Positions 16,599-29,842 of a stretch of 64,000 nt of DNA are shown here, piece after piece. This DNA comes from Oscheius onirici. Lineage: Eukaryota > Nematoda > Chromadorea > Rhabditida > Rhabditidae. A program made the position numbers and the translations under genes. Under the pieces are notes generated by a model. That model had not been told where the DNA came from, searched no databases, and worked only from the letters and a program-made list of their open reading frames with translations. The DNA lies in NCBI GenBank assembly GCA_932521025.1, contig OW051471.1, forward strand, positions 248,001 through 312,000, written 5' to 3'. Positions within the stretch are counted from its first letter, which is position 1, and every line of letters begins with the position of its first letter.

Positions 16599-19500
16599 TT
16601 AGTTCAGATGGAAGCCCTTCTCGTTGATAGCTGTGAGAAGGCGCTCTTTCAGAATCTCGGATGAGGAATATTCCGGAAGCTTTAGATAGTGGACGCAGGT
16701 GTTGACCTGAAAAAGGGTAGAATGAGTGAGAGGGACAGAGACTGATTCTCACCGAGGGATAACTGCCATCTCCACTCTCAACCTTCCTCACAACAGTGAG
16801 TCTCGGATGAAGATTGGCCAAACCACCAGGTGGAAGACTAGAGCAACCAGTAGCAAACTGGAGGAAGTTCTTTCTCTCCTGAGCATTGAGATCCACCATG
16901 ACTTCTACGAAGCGCAAGAATCCTGGACTTTCTTTGGTGTAGCCAAGCTTCGGTTCAGTAAAGTTCAGAACATCTTCACGGCTCCATTCTGGACACTGTT
17001 CTCCGGAGAACAGACGCTGGATCTCGTCGGAACTGTAGGATCGAAGAGATTTCAGTGGGAAGACACGATCGAAACCTTCTCGGAAGGCTTTCATCTGGAA
17101 AATTCTTGTTTAGCCTCTCTGTTCCTCTCTCTCTCTCACCTGTTCAATAATTCCCGAGTTTAGATAAAAGTCGGCACATTTCTGCACATAAATCTCCACA
17201 TTATCCATGGTCACATCCATGTCAGCTCCTCCCTCGACCAACTCCATTTCTTCGTACTGGAAGACCTTCGATGGTGGGTTCACCCTAAATTTTAAAAGCT
17301 TTTGAATACCGTAACTTACTCACGTGAAAGTTAAGGCCAGCTCCTCTACACTACATCTAGTTCCATGAATGCAGAGCTTCAACTGGTCAATCTTTCTTCT
17401 TTTGGCTTCTCTGTCCAGAGCCGGATCATTCTCAATGGCTCTTTTTCTCTGAGCCAGGGCTCTGAGCTCCTTTAAGAAGCCTCCCTTGACTGGATGAACT
17501 TCCTCAAAGTCGTCCAAATTCAGCACTCTTTCTAGGCTCGGATGTTGGAATTCGCTCAGATGTGGACTGACGACCATCTTGAGGAAGGGCTGAGCCAGTG
17601 GCAGGTCAACAAGTCTACCGTCCTGTAGAATCTTCGCCATGAAGATTCCCAGAGTCCGGAAGATTTCACTAGCTCTTCTGACTTCTTCACTGTGCGGGGG
17701 CAACGGAGCCGGGAAGAGTCCTCCAGGACGACGGACATAGAATCCGGGCGGTTTCTTGCCCTCTCCCAGATCCAGTTCCTTCTCTTCCATCTTCAACTGG
17801 GTGTCGTCCATGTCGTCACAGAGCCAGATGGCCAGAGCCTTTCTCTGAAGCTCGGCCGCTACCAGAGCATAAAACTCGAGAGTCGGACCGAGACCAGTTC
17901 CCTCCTCTCCGTGGTACTCAATCTCCAGGACGGCTTTTCTCTCGGCATGGAAGCGCATGAGCCGCATGGCCTGTTCCAGCAAAAAATCTTCAGAGCGGGA
18001 CACCTTGATCCTCTCGTGCTTCAGACGACCCAGTCGGAATTCCTGGTAGCGGTCACCTCGACTGACACTACTGACCGTGGATGGGGTACTGTTCCTGGAT
18101 CTGTCTAAAATGGCGTCACGTTTCTGCTGCAGCCAGATGACACTTCTGGTTGGACCGAAAGCTGTCGCGTTCAAGTACATGTTCCTCGTCTCGACTGAGA
18201 ACAGACAAGGATAGGTGTATACGAGTTTCTCGCACCAGAAGGGCAGAGCTCTCGTTGTGACTACCAAGGCATCGGAAAGTTCCTGAAGATTACTGTAACT
18301 ATTATGTAAAATTAGGATACCTGTGTCAATTTGAGAGTAATTTTGTCACTGATGAAGACTTGAGGGTTGACTTCGGCGTCGGGTAGTCTCTCGACTACCT
18401 TGGACAGTAGACGGATCACTTCCAGACTCTCGGAAACAATCACAGGGATCTGGCTCTCTTCACTGGGAATGGGACGGGCGGATACTGTAGACGGAGCTTC
18501 AGCAGTCTCATACAGGAGTGTGTAGGTCGGCTCCCAGACTCGACGGTTCCTCTCGAATTTCTGTAAGATGAGATAAAGTCTGTTCAAAAATAGCGCTACA
18601 GTAATCCAAAATCCTCTTCTCTGTGGGGGAAAGGGCTGCCTAACAGCCGGAAATTTCCGCTGTTCGGTGGCCAAAACACGTACAAAAGGGTCCCGCGTGG
18701 AACCGAATTTTGGGTTACTGTAGTGTTTTCAACGGACGAAAAAAAGAGAACGTTTTTCTACTCACCGTTCCCCAATCGATCATGGTAATGATTTCCTGCA
18801 CATAGCGGAACAGACTCTCATGCTCGTTCTTCATCTCAATAGTCACATTCTCCACTCCGGTGATGTTCGGTCCTCTGAGGAAGATTCTCAGCTTTCCAGT
18901 GTCCTGATACTGTGGCGGTGGCCGCTCTGGCTGATCTGGAACAAAGGCCGGCAGTTCGACTTCCTGAGTCTGGTTGACATTTTGCCTTCCCGGTCTTGGA
19001 TCGAAGGCTGGGATCATCGCAGACATGACACTTTTCAGCACCAGCTCCTCTTCCAATGGACGCATGTTTTTGCTTCCCGGTAAGAGGCCACAGTCTTGTT
19101 CCGTCGCGAAGCCTCTGGCCAACAGTCTTTCCACGTACTTCCAGTGATTACTGCTTCTCAAGCTGGGTCGATCTGACGGAGCCTGTCCGAAAACGGAAGT
19201 CAGGGTATCCACAGCCTGGATGTGATCGAATTCATCAGACATTTCGATGTCGCCTTCATTTTCGTCGTCTTCATCGTAGTAGTCGTCCTCGTCGAGCAGT
19301 TCTTCTACGTCCAGACCGGCTCCGGCATCGGAGAAGGTTGAAACAAGCCCCCGTAATACTTCGGCATACGAGCCGAGCTTCTGCTTCAGAAGCGACGTCT
19401 TGTCCTTTTTCTCTTTCCTTCCCTCACTGGTTTCGGAAGAGGTACTGGCGCGGTTCCTACCAAAGGAGGAGACGGTAGCTGCATGCTCGCCGGAGGCTGA

Positions 19501-22500
19501 AAATGGAGATGAGAGGGGTTTCTCTTTTTCTCCTTACCTGTAGAAGCCACATCCTCCGTATCATTGCTGGTAGCGACAGACATAGTATCCATGGCATCGT
19601 CTGGAAGTAATTCTCTCAGTCTATCCAAAACTGATCTCGAGCTTCCACCCAGAGCATCAGCCATCATGGCGGCAAAGACCTTCTCAGCAGAGTCGTCGTC
19701 CTCAGTCTCTGCCTCGTCCTCATCCTCTTCCTCCTGATCCTCGTCCTCTTCCACAGTCTTATCGACCTCACTCGACTGCTGTCTCTGTCTCACAGCGGCC
19801 AAATCAGGAGCTGAGACGGAGAGACTGTTCATCTTCGAATCGCCGGACTGTTGAGGTGTGCTGCAGGATCCCGCATTGGCGTCATTTCCATTCCCGGCGA
19901 TCACAGAAGACTGAGAACTGCAAATGGAGAGAGCCGCATTGCTACTCATGGCGCTGGCCGTCTCAGACTCGGCTCCGTCTTGTACTACTGGAGTTTCACG
20001 ACCAGGCTCAGGAGTATCGGCATTCTCACTGGTCTCGGCAATCCGGCCAAAGTAATGCGGATTGGCTCTGAAATGTTTGAGTTAAAACTCTCTGTACTGT
20101 CTCCTCACCTTGCCAGAAGATTCTCCAAAGACGGTGTCTGATGCTGAAGAGATTCTGCTGAAGCGGCCTGTCCTGTCGAAGCAACACTCGGTCCAGTCCT
20201 CTTGTCTTTGTCTTCCACCAGATTCGTGGTCGACATTGACTTCTTTCCTATTCCACCTCCAGTACTGGGAGTAGACTGTCCCGATCCGGATGAGCTTGCT
20301 CCAGACGAGGATTGCTGCTTCGGAACCATGAATCTGGAGAGGGGAGTGCTGGTCGTCGCTCCAGCCTTTCTGTTCTTTCCGAATGGTGTGAAACCGGCAA
20401 AGGAGGCAAAAGGAGAGTCTCTCGAATGAGTACGGTTCATGCTCTGTCGACAGCGCACTCTCATCGCGTCCAGAACTGAGCTGGAAGGTTGGACCAGAGG
20501 GACAGCCGGAGGAACACTGACATCAGCCTTGACATCATAGCGGTTATCAGCCCCGTAGCGATAGCTGTTAATGTAGCCGTTATCCCAGGCGACGTCGACC
20601 CAGCCAGCTTCGGGATGAGTCACGATTCTGCCCTCTCCGTTACTGTCCTGCTTGTCCCAGCACCAGTCCGGTCCTCTGATTACCTTCATTCCACGGATAT
20701 CGGAGGCCTGGTGACGGAGACGGTGTCTGAAGATATGTTTGAGTCTGGTACTATTGAACCGTTGGCACCCAAATCTATTTTTTTAGTTCTCACAAAAACT
20801 GTTACTCTTCTGGAAGAGCTTCTCCAAATTTTTACCAACCACTGTTTTATAGGGGTCAGAATTTTCTGATATTTCAGAAACTTGAACTTGAATCTCTCTC
20901 ACTCTCTCCCTATCAGTCTCTCTCAACCAACCTAATTCTAGCCGTGCTCAAAAAAGACTCCGGAGGATAGCCCAGCTTCAGACGATTGTTATTGCTTCCC
21001 TGGGGCAGTCTGCTGATCGCGGCAGCCACATTTTTCGTCTGCTTGTCTTCCTTCTTTCCTCCTTTTCCAGTAGACGAAGTCGGTAAAGGAACAACAGTCT
21101 TTTCTTCCTCAGCCTTTGGAAATTCTTCATCCACAACGTCCACAATGTCTCCATAAATTTCAAAACCGGACAAGCTGAGATAGTGTGTCTGTCCCGAGCT
21201 GTTTTTGCCATTCTGCGCCACGCGGAAGTATCGGAACGGGCCTCGGTTTCGGTCATCTTCTATCGGCCAGGTGGCTGTACTGCCAGGCTCATTGAGACTG
21301 TTATCGTCAGAGTGAGCCACCAGAACTTCCCAGATCTGCTTGTCTTTCGAACCCTAAAATTTTTTTGATTAGTTAAAATTGACAGATAATGTACCTGAAG
21401 GAGCCAATTTCTCAACGCTGATCGGCCATAACCTCTGGCATGACGAAGAGTGTAGGCTGTCGGATACAGTAGGATTCCGAGATCTACTGAAAAGTTGGCG
21501 TTCCTGAAATCACACTTTAGGTATTTCAATGCAATAACCCACTTATCATCACTGGTATGACAATTTATCGGACCAGTATCCCGACTCAGAATGTCCTCAG
21601 CTTTTCCGAAAGGCTGTCGCTGGTCGCTGCATGTAACCTGAACGGCGTTGATGTTGCCCGGATTTGTCCATTCAGAAGCAGTCTTTCCGTTCGTTCCGAG
21701 CCAGTAGATGACCCCCTCCTGGTCAAAGTCACTGGCGTAGGCGCACTTGACCACCTCGTTGTTCTTCTTCAATTCCTGGATCTTCTGTACAAAACCGAGA
21801 GCCGGTCTTTCGCGATCGTACCACTGCTTCGCGACGAATTTGATCAGAAAGCCGCGAAGTTGACCGACAGTCACGACAGGCTCAGATTTGAAAATCTTTC
21901 CGCCCTTGTTCAGAAGCTCTCCCTGTTCATTCTCCTTGTTCTCAGCCATCTCCAGCTTCATTCGAACCCGTCTGGAGAGTAACTGAAGCCCGTAGGCCGA
22001 ACCTCCGGGACTGTCATACAGATATTGGGGGAACTTTTCGTTAGCTTCCAGAACTGAGACCATTTTCAGGATCAGAGAGGTCAAGGCGGTGCCCTGACTG
22101 AAGGCTTCCTGGAAGATTCGGGCTGGATAGCTTGTCGGGGCTTTCTCGGAAAGAGCCAAGAGTTGATGCATGGCTGGTACGACTCCCGAGACGGAAAACT
22201 CGAAAGTTGAGAGTCGACGCTCGTCTATCACGCTTTCGCGGACGATTCGAAGGGCAGAAACAAGCTGAAACACGAGAATTAAAGGCGAACAGAGAGACGA
22301 CCTACCTCCTGAACCTTCTCTATCCTCGGCTGCTTCACATGCTTCGCCTTGGCCGAGTTGACCGGCAGTTGATGAGAACTGACAGCTTTCACGATCACCT
22401 TGGCAGCATTCTCCAATTCAATCAGAGCCTCTCTCGGCTTGGCACAAGCTTCTTTGAGATGATTGATCCACAGATCCCAAGCCAGTTCCTGCACTTTTCT

Positions 22501-25500
22501 CTTCTGGATATCGTTCCGGAACTTTGCTCTTCGTGGCGAGACCCCGTTCAGACACCAGCCAGTATGGAATTCAGGTCCGAGAGTCGTCTCTGGCAAGAGT
22601 TGATGTCTTTTCTTGTCCAACGACTCGTAATTGAAGCCACCGAGTTCATCCTTGATGGTCAGGACGGCAGAGGGATTTTCCGTCTTGGCTGTACACTTGA
22701 CAACTAACTCTGTTGGTCTGGGACAGGAAATCTCCCACTGTGGAACTTCCAGACGCTTGGAAGGACTGGGAAGACCTAAAATGGCTGTGGGACTGGTGTC
22801 TTCTCCCCAGAGAGCTTTGGCTTTCCGCCATCTCGAGATGAGACTCTTCTTGGCATCGGTCCTGGTTTCCTTGGTCAAAGTGTCTTGACTTCCATTGGTA
22901 AAGAGCAAACGGAGATCGTTGTCAGCCACGTAGCGGAACCATCCGTTGCTTGTGAAGCTGAACTCCATGACCAGAAGATCATTCCAGATAAACAGACTCT
23001 CCTCTCCTCTGGCCAGACGCCATTCTTTCCAGCGGTAGGGCGTTCCGATCTGAATTGGAATTTTATTAGTATTGTTCTCTTGACTCATCTGTCCAGTCTT
23101 TCTTTGGAGCTACTCCGCGCCGCACAGTTTCCGGACTGAACTCTGAGCCGCGCCGCATCCAAAATACGCATTTTTAGGAGAAAATCTTCTGCTGTGCGGC
23201 GCAGAACTCCTTTACGAAATCTGCGGCGCAGCGAGCCTGATATTCTGTGATTCTCCATAATGCTCTAATAAAAAACTCTTCCCTCCATCTCACCTGGATC
23301 GGATGTTTGTTCTTCTTCTGTTCCTTCTCCTTTTCCCTATTCGGCAGTAGGACATGAGTCAGCGAGTTGACCAGACTGCTAGCAGTTGAGCTGACCGTCT
23401 CCCCGACCATTTCCAAGGTAGGCGGAGGAGTTTCAGTCGACGAGAGATCGTCACTTTCCATCGTAATGTTCAACATGGCAGCTCTCTCCCTGTCTCTTTC
23501 CGTCGCGTCACTGCTCGCACTGACAGATCTGTCCACGTCTTCCAGAGTCACAGAAGGCGTCGAAGTTGTGCTCCTGATGGCCGTCAGATTTTTCGAATTC
23601 AGCTCGTCTGCCTTCTCGCTAGGTTCTTCAATCTCCTCGTCAAAGACCGGAGGCGGTTCTTTGGCCATAGCCTCAACACGCTCAAAGACACCGAGTCGGA
23701 CCAGTTCCCCAACCCAGAGCTCCGGATCTTTCCGCAGTAGACTTGCCAGGATGAGCATGACTTGTTCCTGACCATCAAAGTCTTCTTCCTGATCGAGGAC
23801 GGCTACTACGACCGCCACCAAACTTTCGGCTCCTTCTGGAATGTTCGGAGAGGTCGGCGACGAAGTTGAGGCTCTGGAGGCTGAACGAAGATTCTCCGCC
23901 TGCATGTGTTCGACGATTTTCCGAAGAAGAGACAAAGAGGTGCGACGGACAGAGGCCGAGAGGGATTTCTGTAAAAGAATCATTTTTGTTGTTAAATTCT
24001 ATGCAAAATTATAGGCTATTACTACCCAAAGAAAAATTTTTCAAAACCGTTCCAACCTCTACATTTTGGTCAGGATACTGACCCAGTTCTACTGTAGAAA
24101 ATGAAAAAAAAAGTTTACCTGGAAAATTTCACAGAAAATCGGCAGAAGCTGCTGTAGAACCTGAGCAGCCAGTTCCCTATCCGGTAGTTCGCTCGTAGAC
24201 ACTTTTCTGGTTGGAACTGATGATTCCGCCTTCTTGTCTTCTAAAATACGAACTGTAAAAAACTTGTAATATAAAACACTCACGAGAATGCATGTAGACT
24301 GTCGGACTCTCCAGAATGGCCGCAACCTGGGTGTGATCCTCATCGCTCCGCTCTCTGGCCTTGTCCAGCGCCGTCTTCCCGTCTTCGTCTCGCAAATCCG
24401 GATTGGCTCCACGTTGCAGAAGAAGTTTTACTATCTAAACCCAGAGTTTTTGGGAGAAAAGAAGGGAAAAATTAAAAAGAGAATGTAAAGTTATTCTACT
24501 CCTATCTATCTCTCTGTCTCTCTGACTCTGCGTCTCTGTGTCTCTCTGTCTGCTATTCGGCTTACTGTAAAGGGTTGGTTACATCAAAGAGAGGGAATGG
24601 TTAGCTCAACACCACAACACCAAGCACAGTTTCTATCTCACATCGGGCCTGCCAAAACAGGCAGCATAATGAAGACTGCTGCTCTTATTTCCCTTATTGA
24701 CATCGGCTCCCTTGTCGCATAGATACTGGACCATTTCTTGGCTTCCAAATGCAGAGGCCCAATTGCACAGCGTCTGACCCACGTCGTCGGTGAAATTTAC
24801 GTCCACGGCGCCATTTTCGATGGCTTCGACCAAAGCTGTAAGATCCTTTTGTCGAATAGCGTCGATCAGATGACGATGAGCTCTTTCGACATTGGCGCCG
24901 GAGCCGGAAGGCTCACCACTAGCCGACTGAAAATTTCAATATTGAGGGTATCTTCAAGGCGAAAATGGCGGTCAAATCTCATGTCTAGAAGCTCACAAAA
25001 GCAATAAAAACTGCCAAATTGGAAAACTCTAAAGCAGATCCAGTCTATAAGCAAAAAGAAGCCAAACGAAGAATAGATCCGTGACAAACACACCACAACA
25101 GTATAGGGTAGGCTGCTCCTTCCCTCGCACAGCAGGACCACGAGTAGATCGGCCAGACGGAGGCCGTCTGTGACGACCCGGTCGTCTTTGTTGGTCAAGA
25201 CTGAGTGGATAGCTGTCATCAGATGTGGCGAGCTGGAAATCGAACTGTTACTCGGTCTCTCCCCTTTCCTCACCTCAAAACCTGTTCTGTGACCGTAGCT
25301 GATCCTCTGCACAAATTGCTCAGTAGCGAAAGAACTATGGAGACAAAGCTCGTTGATTGACCCGTAGTATTTGTGGAAACTGAGGTTAGCAGATGTTCCA
25401 CCAAGTTGCTGTGCTTCGCCAACTCTGCCGGATCCATCATTTTGCGAATGAAGCGATCAGTGAGGGCAGCAAAGCAGCGAAGAGCACTCTCGGAGATTTT

Positions 25501-26540
25501 GACGTCATCGTGAGCCAGCAGCACGCCGAGACTTTCAGCGCATTGAGGTAGATCGGCATCGTTGGGTTCCATCTTGCCGCAGAGACGAGTGACGACGGAC
25601 ATGGCAGAGAGCATTGTGTCCTGGAAAAGAAACGTTTCGGTCTGTTTTCTGACTCTCTGTGGTTCTGAGTCACTGCTTCTCTGACTCTCTCACCATCTGT
25701 TATCTGACTCTCCTGACTCTCTGTCTACCTGACTATCTCTCTCTCTCTCCAATTGTTACTTCGAAAAAGAGGTAAAAAAACCATGACTCACCTTATGAAT
25801 TTTGTCCCCATGACCACGAACCAGTGTGAGCATGGCGTTCATTCCACCGGCATCGTAAACTGCCAGGGTTTCTCTCTGACAGACGTGTTCCAATAGCTTA
25901 ACACACTGCTCGGCCAGATCCTTGCTGGCTCTGTCAGTCATCTCCGCCGCTATGAGACGATTACAGATAGCTTTGACTGCTCCATCGACCTGAAAACCAT
26001 TTCTTGAGACTCTTCTCCCGTTTGACTGAATCATTTCGTCAACCTTTCAGTTTTCGAACTGTCGCGCCACTGTTTCATATCAATTTCGCGAACATGAATC
26101 ACGAGAAAAAGGTTTGATTAAAAGTTTTCACAGTAACAGTGATGACAAAACAGTAGCTTTTGAAAGATGCTTTGGGTTTTAACGGCTCAATTTTTTAGAC
26201 AAAAAAAATAGAGATTCACCTGAGTAATTCTCCTTGTGCACTCATTCGACACATCCAAATAGTACGTAATAGCCCTCGCTGTGACTTCCAGAATGTTATC
26301 AGGAGCCGAGTCATCCAGAAATATTTTACATAGAGCCGGGAGAAAAGTTCTCGGAGGACAGGACTCGAAACAGCGGTCAATGTTGTCCGACATCAATAAG
26401 AGCATACAAAGCTGTTCCAGGGCCATCAGCTTGAAGAAATTTTTAATTTTTACAATTTTTAAAACTACCTGTAAATCGCGCTCATCGCCCATACCCGTCT
26501 GTAGCCATTCCAGCAGGACATCGGGATCGATGCCCTCCAT
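16599..26540 (-). CDS. hecd-1: HECTD1-type E3 ubiquitin-protein ligase
   Basis: Giant HECT-class E3 ligase. Start [14 protein letters not shown] at 26540 matches the family N-terminus; the protein ends ...EKGFHLN. My rough exon sum over about 20 exons gives ~2,600 residues, the size of human HECTD1. Order (rough positions): armadillo-like N-terminus ([26 protein letters not shown]); ankyrin repeats ~365-460 ([51 protein letters not shown]); a SUN/F5-8C-like domain ~1150-1350; a MIB/HERC2 domain ~1420-1475 ([10 protein letters not shown]...[10 protein letters not shown]); an acidic/serine-rich region ~1720; and a C-terminal HECT domain from ~2200. The catalytic Cys sits in [10 protein letters not shown] (codon 16695-16697). 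Introns are short and often begin with a GTGAG followed by GAGAGTCAGAG-type sequence. The family acts on adhesion/cytoskeletal and signalling substrates; the substrate here is unknown. Confidence 0.96.
23054..23294 (-). other. HECTD1-gene intron with repeated GCGCCGC/GCGGCGC inverted motifs
   Basis: The exon upstream ends ...KNKHPIQ and the next resumes [10 protein letters not shown], so this ~240 nt segment is intronic although an ORF reads partly through it. It contains GCGCCGCACAG (23115-23125) and its reverse complement CTGTGCGGCGC (23192-23202), plus further GCGCCGC/GCGGCGC words. Confidence 0.65.
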
Positions 26541-29081
26541 TTTTGGCGTGTGCCTTCCTGACTGCAGGTAAGGACTTTTAGGAGCGGTTTTATGAAGTTT
26601 TTCTTCTAAAAAACGGGATGATAAAAGAGAAAATGGGAGAAACGAAAGTTCCAGAGAGGAACGGAGAGAGGATGACTGGCTGTGGCGCGCAATGATGACA
26701 TGACGCAAGGAGAGGGAGAAATTAGAAAGATTTTTTGAGGGAAAATGACATTTTTTCTCTAAATATAGTAATTTTTTCTGGGAAAAGTAGAGAGATTGAA
26801 GGAAAATTACGAAAGACCAAAAAATCGAATGAACCAGATGACTTCTTGACTGAATAACCGAGGCTAAACAAGTTGAACAACCGTTAAAGTCTGTAAAAAA
26901 AGAAGGTTAAGTGGCAAAAATGGAGAAAAGACTTGGAAAGACATGAAAGAATGAAAAAAGCACGAAAAATCTATGGGGCTGGTGTGGTTGGTCGAAGTAT
27001 GAAGAATTCTATAGTAACCCGCCAGAATATCTTTCATTTGTGCAGACCATAGGCTGGTAAATCTGATTAAAAGTCCCAAAAAATAGATTCCTGGAAAAAA
27101 GAGAAAACTGATAATTTTTTCGAAATCCGTTTTTACAACTACGAGACGGCTAATGGAGCAGAATTACCGAACAGTATGGAGTCGGAAAAACATCCCATTT
27201 CCGAAAAGAAAACTTCACAAATGGGAAAAATATGAAAACAATGGAAAATGTGATATGAGAACCGAATTCAATGAAGAATGAAGTGAGAAAGGTGATGAAG
27301 GGGAACTTTTCGGCCACGATATTTTGCCCTTAGTCATTATAGAGCATTTTAACTGATCAGAGTCTCTGTTTTTGGGCAATTTCTTGATTTGAAAAATTTC
27401 TTGTGGACTTCTTGAGAGAGCGAAGAGAAACATTGATTTCTGCTGCTGAAAAGGCCTTGCAGATAATTTAGATAGTGGATATGTTTCTTCAAAAAATATA
27501 TTTTTAGAACTCTTCAGGTGACTCCAAAAGTTGACAGAAAAACAGTTTGAAAAATCTACAATTTTTTTATATATAAGCGATTTACTATAAACTTTTGGAC
27601 ATACTTTGTGTAAGCTTGTTGAGGCTGCAAAAATACAGAAAAAATCAGCAAAGATTCAGTCTTTGTTCCTCAAGAAGCTCGCCGTCTCTCTATGAATATA
27701 GAAGTGGTGAAAATCAGCTGACTGTGAAGTTCTCGCCCGGCCAGTCTCGTTATTTGCGTCGCGGCTGCAGTGTGTGGCGCCCGGCCTCTCTATCGATGGA
27801 AAGGGCTGGGGCCAGAGACGCAGAACGCGCTTTTCTTTCTCGTCCCTGCCCAGTGACGGAGAAGAGCAAAAAACGACGTTCCTTGTGCACTTTCCTGCCG
27901 TTTTGGCGCTAAATTGGGTGAGGTTGGTGGTTATGGCGGGAAAGTGGCTACGAACATTTGAAAGGTACTGAAACTGAGACAGGCAGAGAGACAGAGAAAG
28001 TCTGAGAGACAGAAAGATTTTATTCGTATAAAACTGCAAAACAACTGGAAATCCCGTCTTCTCTGATTCAGGCTGATGTTTGTGTCAGAAAATTGATGAT
28101 ATTGCTGAATTGCCTCATTTCCTATTGGAAAAGAGATTTCGACAAGGCCTGCTGCCTCCGTACAATCCAGGTCTCGAAACCTGTTCAAGTTTGTCCTAGT
28201 GATCATAGAAGGACCCGATCAGTCAACTTGTTTCTCTCTCTCCCTTTCGAAAACTGTACAGTCCTCGTCATGGTCACGAGATGTTTTCTCCTGATTTCAT
28301 TAGAAAAATGGACAAAAATATTAGAAAAAACAAGTGCAAAGCTCGTGAAAACAGCAAGGATGCGTAGATGTTTACGAGCACGCGTTCCTGTTGATTAGCT
28401 CCCTCTCGGTCTATGTATACCACGCGGGGTTCAAAGCTTGTTTTTAGATTGTTTTGAGAGATGACGAGAGAGTGGAAAACAAAAATTCACGATCACTTCT
28501 ATTGATTGATCTCATTTCTTTTGACTTCTATCGTTCTGACAGTCGTTTCATTTTGAAGCTTATATATTCTCGTCCATTTTTTAAATTTCTTACATGAAAT
28601 TTCCAGAACCTATTTCAAGTCTCTCATACTCAAATCTCACTACGTTCTATTCTTTAAAAAGTAAGTTTTTCTTTCAAAATTTGCACAAAGCATTGATGTT
28701 GCTGAAGGATATGGAAAAAGCAGTGAATTTTGCAGCTAGAGCACAAACCTGCAGCAAAACTACAGTTTCAACATGTCGTGTTAAAAAATAATAAGCTGTG
28801 TAACGTGATTACAACAGTTAGACATACTGTAGAATCTCAATGTAAAGTTTGGAATCCGTGAGCATGCCAAATTTTATAGGGAAGCAAAATTTTAAGAAAA
28901 ACGAGAATTTTTTTTTAAGAAAAACTCATTTTGAACCTATTCTCAGATTGTTCAAAATAAGTGCTGTAAAACCTGTAAAACTTTAAAATGATTGTTCAAT
29001 CATAAAGTTCCTTACGGTTAAAAATCAAAGACTACATTCTTCTCCTTTCGTCTCCTTGTTTTAATTATAGTTCTTTCAGAA
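26541..29081. promoter_or_regulatory. Divergent intergenic region between the HECTD1-type gene and COX6B
   Basis: 2.5 kb without a recognisable gene between two divergent genes, so it must contain both promoters. Seen: GAGACGCAG next to ACGCGC at 27815-27830, resembling the CTGCGTCTC promoter element reported for C. elegans, and a TATCGAT word near 27790. There is also a short GACAGAGAGAC tract at 27980-28015, and AT-rich sequence from 28800 to the COX6B start. Confidence 0.5.
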
Positions 29082-29444
29082 ATGGGTCCCGACACTGAAG
29101 TTCCCAAGACCACATGGGAACGTCTCGAAAAGTACCGCGAACAGTTCGGAGAAGCCCTGCGTCACCCGGACTCTCCGGCCTGGTGGCGCAAAGAAACCCA
29201 TGAAAAAGCCAAAAAGCTTTTCTGGGCAGCCCCATACGATGCCCGTTTCCCGCAGGTCAGGAAGCAGCGTCAGTGCTTTAGCTACTATGTCGACTACCAT
29301 CGTTGCAAAGAACTAATGGGAAAGGACTACAGGCCCTGCAAATTTTTCCAGAACGTGTACAAGGATATCTGCCCCGGTTTCTGGCAGGAGAGATGGGATG
29401 AACTCGTGGAGGAGGGCCGCTTCCCGGCAAAGTTTGATCGCTAA
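29082..29444 (+). CDS. cox-6B: Cytochrome c oxidase subunit 6B
   Basis: Intronless 120-residue nuclear-encoded complex IV subunit of the intermembrane space. The C-terminal ~73 residues are the COX6B fold: APYDARFP, then a CX9C pair (CFSYYVDYHRC), a CX10C pair (C..FFQNVYKDIC) and the closing WDE.VEEGRFPAKF. The twin Cys motifs form the disulfide hairpin imported by the Mia40 route. About 47 N-terminal residues precede the family core (TWERLEKYREQF...SPAWWRKETHEKAKK); they do not look like a classical presequence and resemble an extension. An acceptor-like TTCTTTCAG ends 2 nt before the ATG, suggesting a trans-splice site that fixes this start. The gene is divergent from the HECTD1-type gene and convergent with G6PD. 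An ATTAAT/AATAAATG signal follows at ~29483-29495. Confidence 0.92.
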   Translation: MGPDTEVPKTTWERLEKYREQFGEALRHPDSPAWWRKETHEKAKKLFWAAPYDARFPQVRKQRQCFSYYVDYHRCKELMGKDYRPCKFFQNVYKDICPGFWQERWDELVEEGRFPAKFDR

Positions 29445-29672
29445 CCGATGAGCTGTGATCAGATGTGATGTGAGCCAATGTATTTAATGAATAAATGAAC
29501 GGCCAGTGAATGAGAACGGTCATTGAGGGATGTAACTTGCCCGACATAGAGGTAAAGGAAAATAACTCATTGGAAAGCCCAGGACATTCCAAGTGCAAAA
29601 AAATCGTCGCACTCTCCCCCCCCCTACGATATCCATCGTCTCTCTGAGAGGGAGCGACGATAGATTGGACCC

Positions 29673-29830
29673 GTGTACAGGCAGACTCCACAAAACTTTT
29701 GGCAACTGCCTGTACGTTGCATGGATGGACGAGTGTACAGGCAGACTCCGTAAATGCTGTAGAGTAAGAGTCTGCATGTTCGTTGAATGGGTGGAAGAGA
29801 GTACATACAGACTTGGACTAGCCGCACCAA
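29673..29830. repeat. Tandem repeat of 60-66 bp, about 2.5 copies
   Basis: Units begin at 29673, 29733 and 29799 with GTGTACAGGCAGACTCC (third: GAGTACATACAGACTT). They include a G(T/A)TGCATGGATGGACGA-like end in the first unit and GTTGAATGGGTGGAAGA in the second. Parts of each unit are also mutually complementary (ACAGGCAG / CTGCCTGT). Confidence 0.75.
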
Positions 29831-29842
29831 TACAGCTGGGTA

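Noticed and set aside
17692-18108. 138-codon plus ORF
   Set aside because: Antisense shadow of a HECTD1 coding exon.
23097-23293. Reading-through of HECTD1 exon into ...[17 protein letters not shown]
   Set aside because: A stop follows and the conserved protein resumes after a well-placed GTGAGA donor at HPIQ; treated as intron.
27595-27912. 105-codon plus ORF between HECTD1 and COX6B
   Set aside because: No family, many Arg/Ser, crosses a CG-rich patch; no splice or start context.
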